Positions 14,332 to 20,184 of a stretch of DNA of 20,184 bases are shown piece by piece. Under the pieces are notes generated by a model that did not search any database, was not told where the DNA came from, and saw only the letters and a program-made list of their open reading frames with translations. The translations under genes and the position numbers were made by a program. Positions within the stretch are counted from its first letter, which is position 1. Each line of letters opens with the position of its first letter. The stretch is from positions 1 through 20,184 of the forward strand of contig CAUBDX010000040.1 of NCBI GenBank assembly GCA_958434805.1, in the 5' to 3' direction. Origin of the DNA: an uncultured Phocaeicola sp. Lineage in GTDB: Bacteria; Bacteroidota; Bacteroidia; Bacteroidales; Bacteroidaceae.

Positions 14332-16878
14332 ATGATTACACATTTACAGAAATGGAGCTTGTTGGCTCTTTTGGCAGCGGGCTCATTGTCTGCTCAGGAA
14401 TGGAAACCGTCTGATTGGCCTGTGTTGAAGCATTATGATAAGGAGCATTTGTTTCAGATAGCTCTTCCTTTAGGCGGAATAGGAACAGGTACCGTATCTC
14501 TTGGTGGAAGAGGAGAGTTGCGTGATTGGGAAATAATGAATGTTCCGGGGAAGAAATATAGCACGGTAACTACCGGTAATAATGCTCCTTTCTTTTCTAT
14601 TTATGTTAAGTCACAGGATAATATTCCTGTGACGACTTTGTTGGAAGGTCCTCTTTACAGCCATGAATATTTGCACTATGAAGGTCGTCCGGTTAACCAT
14701 CACGGCTTTCCCCGTTTTGCCGAGGCCTCTTTCGATGGGGCTTACCCGTTCGGGCAAGTGAATCTTTCGGATGCCGAATTACCGGTTACTGTAAAGATAA
14801 AGGGATTCAACCCATTGCTCCCGGGGAATGCTGATGACAGCGGGTTGCCGGTGGCGGTGCTTGCCTATGAGGTTACAAATACCGGTGATAGTCCTTTGGA
14901 GGTTTCCGTGTGTGGCTCTATGAGGAATTTTATTGGGAAAGACGGCAGTAAGTTTCGGACAGACTGGAAAGGAGATTATATTCCGGTAGGTGCTGAGAAG
15001 AACAGGAATGAGTACAGGGAAAGTGGAAATCGGAAAGGTATTTATTTATACTCCGAAGGAGTTGACAAACAGGATCCGGCATGGGGGACAATCGCTTTGG
15101 TGACTTCTTCAACAGGACAAGTAAGTTATCGGACTTCTTCAAAAGCTGATTCATGGAATAATGCCATTTTGAACTTTTGGGACGATTTTAGCGAAGATGG
15201 GGTTATGGTAGAAAGGGAACAGCCGTCAGATGAAGATCCGATGGCTTCTCTGGCAGTAAAAAAAACAATTGCTCCTCAGGCTACGGAAACTTTTGTTTTT
15301 TATCTGACTTGGAATTTCCCGAACCGTAAAGGATGGTCATCTACCATAGTAGGTAATTATTATAGCCGACAGTTTGCTGATGCATGGGAAGTGGCCGAGA
15401 AGGTGATTCCCCGCATGAAGCAATTGGAAGAAGAGACTCTCTTGTTTGTTCGTTCATTTTTGAATAGTTCTTATCCTGAAACAGTGAAAGAGGCAGCTCT
15501 GTTTAACTTGGCTACTTTGCGCTCGCAGACAGTATTTCGTTTGCCTAGCGGTCATTTGATGGGTTGGGAAGGAATAATGGATCGTTTTGGTTCTTGTCAA
15601 GGGTCATGTACTCATGTCTGGAATTATGAAATGGCTACTCCCTTTTTGTTCGGTGGTTTGGCACAGACAATGCGCGATGTGGAGTTTAACTATGCCACGA
15701 AAGAGAATGGGTTGATGAACTTTCGGGCTGATTTGCCTTTGTCGGAAGCTGCAAAAGGAAATTCGGCTGCGGCCGATGGGCAGATGGGATGTATCATGAA
15801 GATGTATCGGGAGTGGCAACTGTCGGGTGACTATGCTTTTCTCCGGAAAAACTGGGGACAGGTTAAAAAAGTACTCTCTTATGCTTGGACAGAGAAGGGA
15901 TGGGATGGAAATCAAGATGGAGTAATGGAAGGGTCGCAGCATAACACGATGGATGTGAATTATTTTGGCCCTAATCCTCAAATGGGATTTTGGTATATGG
16001 GGGCATTGCGGGCAGCCGAGGAAATGGCATGGGCTATGAAAGATAAATCTTTTGCCAAGAAGTGTCGGAGGCTATTTGAACAGGGTAGTCGGTGGATGGA
16101 TGAACATTTGTTTAACGGTGAATATTATGAACATCACATTACTGATCCTGAAACTTTTGAATTCATCAATATGGAAGGTGCAGATGATAAAATTCCGGCT
16201 TTCCAGTTGGGCAAAGGGTGTCTGGTTGACCAATTAGTGGGGCAGTATATGGCACATATTTGCGGGTTGGGATATTTGGGAGACAAAAAGCATATTCATA
16301 CAACTATGGAAAGCATTATGAAATATAACTATGTATCCGATTTCAGCCGTCATTTTAACAATATGCGTTCTTACGTAATGGGTGAGGAAGCAGGACTTCT
16401 GATGGCTTCGTGGCCTAAAGGACGTTTGGAAGTGCCCTTCCCCTATTTTGCAGAGGTAATGACCGGATTTGAATATTGTGCTGCTGTGGGTATGATATAT
16501 GAAGGAATGACGGATGAGGCATTGACTTGTATCCGTTCTATCCGTGACCGTTTTGATGGTGCCAAGCGTAATCCGTTCAGTGAGCCGGAATGCGGACATC
16601 ATTATGCCCGTTCAATGGCTAGTTGGGCGAGTGTGATCGCGCTGAGTGGATTTCACTACTCGGCAGTAGATAAACAAATGCAGTTTACGTCTGCTCCCGG
16701 AACCTATTTTTGGAGCAATGGGTACGCATGGGGAATGTGTCGGATTTCTGACGGTGAAGCCACATTGGAGGTGCTGAGAGGAACTTTGGGCATTGAACGC
16801 CTTCGTATTGGAGATGTGACTGTGAAAACGAAGAAAAAGCAACTTACGGCAGGAGAGTCCGAAACTATAAAATGGTAA
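14332..16878 (+). CDS. Secreted GH116-family beta-glycosidase (GBA2-like, DUF608)
   Basis: An 848-aa enzyme that should release beta-linked sugars (beta-glucosidase, beta-xylosidase or beta-N-acetylglucosaminidase activities are known in GH116). Residues 1-21 are a signal peptide ending SLSAQ, so it works in the periplasm or outside. The N-terminal beta domain begins with FQIALPLGGIGTGTVSLGGRGELRDWE, the GH116N signature. The catalytic alpha/alpha barrel contains QGSCTHVWNYE, MYREWQLSGD and the VDQLVGQYMAHICGLGYL motif. In that motif Asp633 aligns with the acid/base Asp677 of human GBA2. By motif spacing Glu472 (LPLSEAA) is the best candidate nucleophile, but the surrounding residues differ from GBA2, so this is tentative. 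The gene lies 4 bp before the pyranase-like gene and in the susCD operon. Substrate is not deducible. Confidence 0.85.
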   Translation: MITHLQKWSLLALLAAGSLSAQEWKPSDWPVLKHYDKEHLFQIALPLGGIGTGTVSLGGRGELRDWEIMNVPGKKYSTVTTGNNAPFFSIYVKSQDNIPVTTLLEGPLYSHEYLHYEGRPVNHHGFPRFAEASFDGAYPFGQVNLSDAELPVTVKIKGFNPLLPGNADDSGLPVAVLAYEVTNTGDSPLEVSVCGSMRNFIGKDGSKFRTDWKGDYIPVGAEKNRNEYRESGNRKGIYLYSEGVDKQDPAWGTIALVTSSTGQVSYRTSSKADSWNNAILNFWDDFSEDGVMVEREQPSDEDPMASLAVKKTIAPQATETFVFYLTWNFPNRKGWSSTIVGNYYSRQFADAWEVAEKVIPRMKQLEEETLLFVRSFLNSSYPETVKEAALFNLATLRSQTVFRLPSGHLMGWEGIMDRFGSCQGSCTHVWNYEMATPFLFGGLAQTMRDVEFNYATKENGLMNFRADLPLSEAAKGNSAAADGQMGCIMKMYREWQLSGDYAFLRKNWGQVKKVLSYAWTEKGWDGNQDGVMEGSQHNTMDVNYFGPNPQMGFWYMGALRAAEEMAWAMKDKSFAKKCRRLFEQGSRWMDEHLFNGEYYEHHITDPETFEFINMEGADDKIPAFQLGKGCLVDQLVGQYMAHICGLGYLGDKKHIHTTMESIMKYNYVSDFSRHFNNMRSYVMGEEAGLLMASWPKGRLEVPFPYFAEVMTGFEYCAAVGMIYEGMTDEALTCIRSIRDRFDGAKRNPFSEPECGHHYARSMASWASVIALSGFHYSAVDKQMQFTSAPGTYFWSNGYAWGMCRISDGEATLEVLRGTLGIERLRIGDVTVKTKKKQLTAGESETIKW

Positions 16879-16882
16879 ATTA

Positions 16883-17470
16883 ATGCGTTATTGGTATTTT
16901 TTATTGGTTTGTATCAGTCTTATATTGCCGGCCTGTCATGAACAGGCTGGCAATGTCCTGCATCCGGAAAAGACGTCGGTGGCTGATTGGAAGGAAAGCT
17001 TGCAAGAAAAACTGCCTTTGTTGGGGCATCGTAATTGGATTGTTGTTACAGATATGGCATATCCCTTGCAGGCTGATCCGGGTATCATCACTTTATATGC
17101 TCCTGAAACTTTTGGAAATGTTGCCGCTTTTGTCATGGACCGGATTCGTCGGTCGGAGCATGTCTTTGCGCATATATATCAGGATCGTGAGCAGTTGGCC
17201 TTGACAGAAGAACTGTGTCCCGGTGTGACGGCATACAGAAATTCGTTAAGTAAAGTATTGGATGGGAGTGAGAAAGTGACTTTTCTTCCTCACGAAGAAC
17301 TGATTTCAAAGTTGGATAGTGTCAGCAAGCTCTATCAGGTGGTTGTCATTAAAACAGCTTTGACATTGCCTTACACATCTATCTTTTTTGAATTGGATTG
17401 TAAATATTGGGATGCGGTTCGGGAAGTAACTGTCAGGAAGCTTTCTATGGATGCGGTAGATAACCATTGA
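16883..17470 (+). CDS. RbsD/FucU-like sugar pyranase/mutarotase, predicted lipoprotein
   Basis: A 195-aa protein related to D-ribose pyranase and fucose mutarotase, which interconvert sugar anomers or ring forms. The N-terminus is a lipoprotein signal (lipobox LPAC, Cys18). LLGHRNWIVVTDMAYP matches the RbsD segment LGHTDTLVVCDAGLP, with His49 and Asp57 at the same 8-residue spacing as the RbsD His20/Asp28 pair. Near the C-terminus VVIKTALTLPYTSIFF matches the RbsD VIRTGECSPYANIIL region. The Tyr is kept (Tyr164) but the Asn two residues on is Ser166, and an extra LDCKYWDAVRE tail follows. Classical members are cytoplasmic; this one should be lipid-anchored in the envelope. It starts 4 bp after the GH116 gene, so it probably acts on the sugar that enzyme frees. 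Family by motif comparison; activity is not certain. Confidence 0.75.
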   Translation: MRYWYFLLVCISLILPACHEQAGNVLHPEKTSVADWKESLQEKLPLLGHRNWIVVTDMAYPLQADPGIITLYAPETFGNVAAFVMDRIRRSEHVFAHIYQDREQLALTEELCPGVTAYRNSLSKVLDGSEKVTFLPHEELISKLDSVSKLYQVVVIKTALTLPYTSIFFELDCKYWDAVREVTVRKLSMDAVDNH

Positions 17471-17590
17471 TTGTGCTGTATTCCGTAATGTTTTTCATAA
17501 GGTTGTCATGTAATGGGGGGAGGGTAAAAGAGAAGATAAGTGCGGATCATGTTAATTTAAAAGCTGTCTACAGTATATTAGAATAAACCT

Positions 17591-17628
17591 TTTGTAGTTT
17601 GCGCAAAAGTACCGATATTTGTGCAAAC
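17591..17628 (+). promoter_or_regulatory. Bacteroides-type promoter with overlapping inverted repeat
   Basis: TTTG at 17591-17594, 19 bp, then GATATTTG at 17614-17621 (one mismatch to TAnnTTTG) form a promoter about 20 bp before the ATG at 17644. An imperfect palindrome overlaps it: GTTTGCGCAAA (17597-17607) and TTTGTGCAAAC (17618-17628), 10 of 11 pairs. It may be an operator. The rest of 17471-17590 shows no gene and no clear terminator for the PUL operon. Confidence 0.6.
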
Positions 17629-17643
17629 TAAAAAGCAAACAAT

Positions 17644-18732
17644 ATGAAAATAGGAGATAAAGTTCGTTTTCTCAGTGAAGTGGGAGGCGGTATTGTAACA
17701 GGATTTCAGGGAAAAGACATTGCATTGGTGGAAGATGCCGATGGGTTTGATATTCCGATGCCTGTTAGAGAATGTGTAGTAATAGATGCTGATGATTATA
17801 ATATAAAGCGCAAACCTGTTGCGCAGAAGGATGTGCCTGATGCAGCCAAATCCAAAGGGGCTGTGCAGACCGTGAAAAAGTCAATGGAAGAAGAGGAAGA
17901 CGAACGTCCCATCACTTATCGTGCCGCCGAGCGTAAAGGAGGAGATGTGCTTAATGTAATGTTGGCCTTTGTTCCACAAGATATCAAAGCAATTTCGAGC
18001 ACCGGTTTTGATGCTTATATTATCAATGACAGTAACTATACGCTTTCATTTGCTTATCTTTGTGCCGAAGGTCATAATTGGCGTGTGCGGAGTTGGGGAA
18101 CTGTGCAGCCGAATACTAAATTCTATATCGAAGAGTTTGACAAGAGCATTTTAAATGAACTGGAGCATGTGGCAGTGCAAGTGCTTGCTTTTAAAGATAA
18201 TAAGAGCTTTATGATAAAGCCTGCCGTGTCGGTGGAGCTTCGTATAGATACGGTTAAGTTTTATAAACTCCATACGTTCCGCGAAAGCATATTCTTTGAA
18301 GAACCATCATTAATTTATGATATTGTGAAAGATGATATGCCTGCCCGACAGACTTTTTTAAACGCGGACGATATTAAAGATGCGCTTTTGGCAAAGAAAG
18401 CTGTTGATGTTATTCCGGCACGTAAGCCTGAGGCGAAAGTTCCGCAGAGCGATATCGTAGAGATAGACCTTCACGCCCATGAGTTGCTCGACTCTACTGC
18501 CGGCATGAGTAATGGTGAAATTCTGAACTATCAGCTTGATGTGTTCCGTAAGACTCTGGAGGAATACAAGAGCAAGAAAGGACAGAAGATTGTTTTCATT
18601 CATGGCAAGGGCGATGGCGTTTTGCGCAAAGCCATCTTGCAAGAATTAAAATATAAGTATAAGAATTATCAGAGTCAGGATGCTTCTTTCCGCGAATATG
18701 GCTTTGGAGCGACTATGGTAACGATTCGTTAA
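17644..18732 (+). CDS. DUF2027 domain protein with C-terminal Smr domain
   Basis: A 362-aa Bacteroidetes protein. The N-terminus (about 1-50, [20 protein letters not shown]) is a small beta-barrel-like module of the kind found with MutS2-type Smr proteins. An acidic, charged linker spans about 60-95. The DUF2027 domain follows (about 95-255). The C-terminal Smr domain (about 270-362) shows [11 protein letters not shown] and the hallmark [12 protein letters not shown], seen in proteins with DNA or RNA nicking activity such as MutS2. No signal peptide is present, so it is cytoplasmic. It is probably involved in nucleic-acid repair or ribosome rescue, by analogy only. It lies 1 bp before the thioesterase gene, and the two share the promoter upstream. 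Confidence 0.9.
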   Translation: MKIGDKVRFLSEVGGGIVTGFQGKDIALVEDADGFDIPMPVRECVVIDADDYNIKRKPVAQKDVPDAAKSKGAVQTVKKSMEEEEDERPITYRAAERKGGDVLNVMLAFVPQDIKAISSTGFDAYIINDSNYTLSFAYLCAEGHNWRVRSWGTVQPNTKFYIEEFDKSILNELEHVAVQVLAFKDNKSFMIKPAVSVELRIDTVKFYKLHTFRESIFFEEPSLIYDIVKDDMPARQTFLNADDIKDALLAKKAVDVIPARKPEAKVPQSDIVEIDLHAHELLDSTAGMSNGEILNYQLDVFRKTLEEYKSKKGQKIVFIHGKGDGVLRKAILQELKYKYKNYQSQDASFREYGFGATMVTIR

Positions 18733-18733
18733 T

Positions 18734-19144
18734 ATGCAGACATTAAAAGAATTTCTGAGGACAGACCGGTTCGCTTCATGCACCGGTGTGGAGCTGCTAG
18801 AAATAAAACCGGGGTATGCGCGTGCACGTATGTTGGTTACGGAACGACATCTCAACGGTGGAGGGGTGTGCCAGGGAGGAGCCTTGTTTACACTGGCTGA
18901 TCTGGCATTTGCTGCCGTGGCAAATAGTCATCGCCGGCTTACACTGTCTGTGACAGCTAATATTACTTTCTTGCGTCCTGCAAAATCAGGATATGTGTAT
19001 GCAGATGCTGCTGAGGTGTTTAATCACCATCGCATTCCTTTTGTAGAAGTGAAGATAACGAATGAGAAAGGCGAATTGATTGCTATATTTACCTCATCGG
19101 GCTATAGAAAAGAAACGGAGTTGCCGGTGGAGGATTTGGAATAA
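18734..19144 (+). CDS. PaaI-family hotdog-fold acyl-CoA thioesterase
   Basis: A 136-aa cytoplasmic protein with the single hotdog domain of PaaI/YbgC-type thioesterases, which split acyl-CoA to free acid and CoA. The helix motif NGGGVCQGGALFTLADLAFA (residues 41-60) carries Asn41 and Asp56 of the active site. At the place where many PaaI proteins have HGG this one has Gln47-Gly-Gly. The strand SVTANITFLRPAKSGYVYADA is typical of the family. The start codon is 1 bp after the Smr gene stop, implying translational coupling. Its natural substrate cannot be read from the sequence. Confidence 0.9.
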   Translation: MQTLKEFLRTDRFASCTGVELLEIKPGYARARMLVTERHLNGGGVCQGGALFTLADLAFAAVANSHRRLTLSVTANITFLRPAKSGYVYADAAEVFNHHRIPFVEVKITNEKGELIAIFTSSGYRKETELPVEDLE

Positions 19145-19163
19145 TATACAGCAAGAAGAGGGC

Positions 19164-19249
19164 GTGTCGAAACGCTCATAAACTAAAAATCACCCTCGCC
19201 ACAGGTAGTTGTAGCGAGGGCGATTTCGATAAGAAGGAAGTTTTGACAC
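19164..19249. repeat. Nested palindromic element, bidirectional terminator between convergent genes
   Basis: An inner stem AAATCACCCTCGC (19187-19199) pairs with GCGAGGGCGATTT (19214-19226) with one wobble. An outer pair GTGTCGAAAC (19164-19173) and GTTTTGACAC (19240-19249) pairs with one mismatch. On the minus strand the inner stem is followed by GATTTTTAG, so it can end the 19269-19877 transcript. The nested layout looks like a short repeated intergenic element (MITE- or REP-like). Confidence 0.65.
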
Positions 19250-19268
19250 ATTTGTATTCAGGTATTTA

Positions 19269-19877
19269 TTATCCTTCTTTTACTTTCGCTTTTCCAATCT
19301 GTCCGGGTTCGACGAATAAATATTTATATCCTACACGGATAGCGGTCAGATTCAATGCTTCGAGACGTGCACGGCGTACCAGCAAGGCCGTCATTTCATG
19401 TATGCGACCGTCTACATAACCGATCATTTCACTTTCGTTCGTTTTTTCCGAGCCATACGTACCGGCACTTTGTACTACCATGAAAGGTGATTCCGTACCT
19501 TCTTTATCCATGCCGACAGCTATGGCAACATATATCCACATTGGTCCGTGAGCAACCACTTTACGTGCTGTGGCTGTGCGGCTTTCTCCTTTTGCCAGTG
19601 TGCCGTGACAACCACCTGCGGGTGATTGAATCAATGCCCCCAATCCATATACCGGGACCTTGTTATCAGATGCATCCAATGGCTGTTCAAACAAAATTTC
19701 TTCACTCGTTTTCGGGTGAGTGACATGATAATGGTTTGCTTCGGGTATCAGTCCTCTGATTTCGTCATCGCCAACAGCTCCGGTTACTAGTTTGACATTC
19801 AGTAAACTACCGTTTAAAGCAGCTTCGTATACCACATCTGTCAGTGCGGCATTGCTGGTTAATTCTAATTCTTTCAT
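19269..19877 (-). CDS. Hypothetical protein, 202 aa
   Basis: I do not recognise this family. The protein starts MKELELTSNAALTDVVYEAA, has no signal peptide and no membrane segment, so it is cytoplasmic. A central segment holds Gly-rich loops and a His-Gly pair (YGLGALIQSPAGGCHGTLAK, about residues 77-96). It is followed by the hydrophobic strand MWIYVAIAVGMD (about 113-124) and SPFMVVQSAGTYGS, then an Arg-rich helix (LLVRRARLEALNLT). The codon use and composition match the surrounding chromosome. It is read convergently with the thioesterase and ends at the palindromic element; its upstream region holds a CCAAC-ac-GTTGG palindrome at 19912-19923. It is probably a single-gene unit. Confidence 0.75.
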   Translation of the reverse strand: MKELELTSNAALTDVVYEAALNGSLLNVKLVTGAVGDDEIRGLIPEANHYHVTHPKTSEEILFEQPLDASDNKVPVYGLGALIQSPAGGCHGTLAKGESRTATARKVVAHGPMWIYVAIAVGMDKEGTESPFMVVQSAGTYGSEKTNESEMIGYVDGRIHEMTALLVRRARLEALNLTAIRVGYKYLFVEPGQIGKAKVKEG

Positions 19878-19911
19878 AAGTCAAGGTTCTTTTATTTGTT
19901 TTTTCTTACTA

Positions 19912-19923
19912 CCAACACGTTGG
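19912..19923. repeat. Small palindrome upstream of the 202-aa gene
   Basis: CCAAC and GTTGG separated by AC form a 5-bp palindrome 35 bp upstream of the gene start, in its expected promoter region. It could be an operator, but it is short and could be chance. Confidence 0.3.
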
Positions 19924-19974
19924 AAGCCGGAAAAGATTATAAAAGAACGGCAAAATTTGTGAAAGGGATGCGAA

Positions 19975-20014
19975 AAAAGGGAGAAAGTATCGAAACTGAT
20001 ACTTCTTCCCTTTT
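19975..20014 (-). terminator. Strong intrinsic terminator after the right-edge gene
   Basis: AAAAGGGAGAAAGTATC (19975-19991) pairs with GATACTTCTTCCCTTTT (19998-20014) with two central mismatches and a GAAACT loop. On the minus strand it is followed by a T-run, and it lies 46 bp after the stop of the gene at the right edge, so it ends that transcript and shields the 202-aa gene. Confidence 0.85.
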
Positions 20015-20059
20015 AATCCTTATTTTTCGCTTCACCGTTATGGTGTCGGAGTGGCGTGT

Positions 20060-20184
20060 TTACTGGCGATAGTCAGCCAAATCATCTGCTTTAAACTTGC
20101 GGATGAAGTTGAAGTGTTTTTCTACTTCGGCTTCTGCATAGTTTACATATACATGGGCCGACTTGGCGAACAATTCAGGTGCTT
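20060..20184 (-). CDS. 3' end of an unrecognised gene (runs off the window)
   Basis: The last 41 codons of a minus-strand gene are visible, ending KADDLADYRQ and a TAA at 20062-20060. The peptide (APELFAKSAHVYVNYAEAE...) is an amphipathic, helix-like, charged C-terminus with no motif I can name. It is followed by a good terminator at the right distance and keeps codon use like its neighbours, so it is a real gene end. The 5' part lies outside the window and I do not assign a function. Confidence 0.65.
   Translation of the reverse strand, partial: APELFAKSAHVYVNYAEAEVEKHFNFIRKFKADDLADYRQ

Overview
The window looks like a chromosomal segment of a Bacteroides/Phocaeicola-type gut Bacteroidales. 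The evidence is a SusC/SusD pair with an anti-sigma factor, a DUF2027-Smr protein, promoters built on TTTG/TAnnTTTG boxes rather than sigma-70 hexamers, A-rich start contexts without Shine-Dalgarno sites, and an NBU-like mobilizable element. It has two parts with different base composition.

Positions 1 to about 8449 hold a visibly G+C-richer integrative mobilizable element (IME), with all genes on the minus strand. Read from its right end leftward it carries a zinc-ribbon protein with four helix-turn-helix modules, a tyrosine integrase, a two-span membrane protein of unknown role, an excisionase-type HTH protein, a RepA-like ATPase, a CHC2/Toprim primase, a cluster of inverted repeats that should be oriT, and a MOBV-type relaxase. 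The left end of the element lies outside the window. Two TGTCCC/GGGACA arrays (15 intact or one-base-variant copies plus one GTCCC) surround the RepA-primase junction and are a candidate replication origin. A 23-bp direct repeat near the right end looks like integrase arm-type sites. The integrase and excisionase promoters share a conserved upstream block.

From about 8450 to 17470, on the plus strand, is a polysaccharide-utilization-type locus. It starts with a FecR anti-sigma factor whose N-terminal cytoplasmic part is missing exactly where the IME ends, so the element seems to have cut the gene and separated it from any upstream ECF sigma gene. Then come a SusC with a signalling STN domain, a SusD lipoprotein, a secreted GH116-type beta-glycosidase and an RbsD/FucU-like sugar pyranase/mutarotase predicted to be a lipoprotein. 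The last four genes are packed as one operon. Between fecR and susC the minus strand carries a perfect -7 box followed about 85 bp later by an intrinsic terminator. This is the layout of the cis-antisense (DonS-like) small RNAs that repress PULs.

From 17471 to the end is ordinary chromosome. It holds a promoter with an overlapping palindrome, a DUF2027-Smr gene coupled to a PaaI-type thioesterase, a nested-palindrome repeat that probably ends two convergent transcripts, an unrecognised 202-aa protein on the minus strand, a strong terminator, and the 3' end of an unrecognised minus-strand gene that runs off the window.
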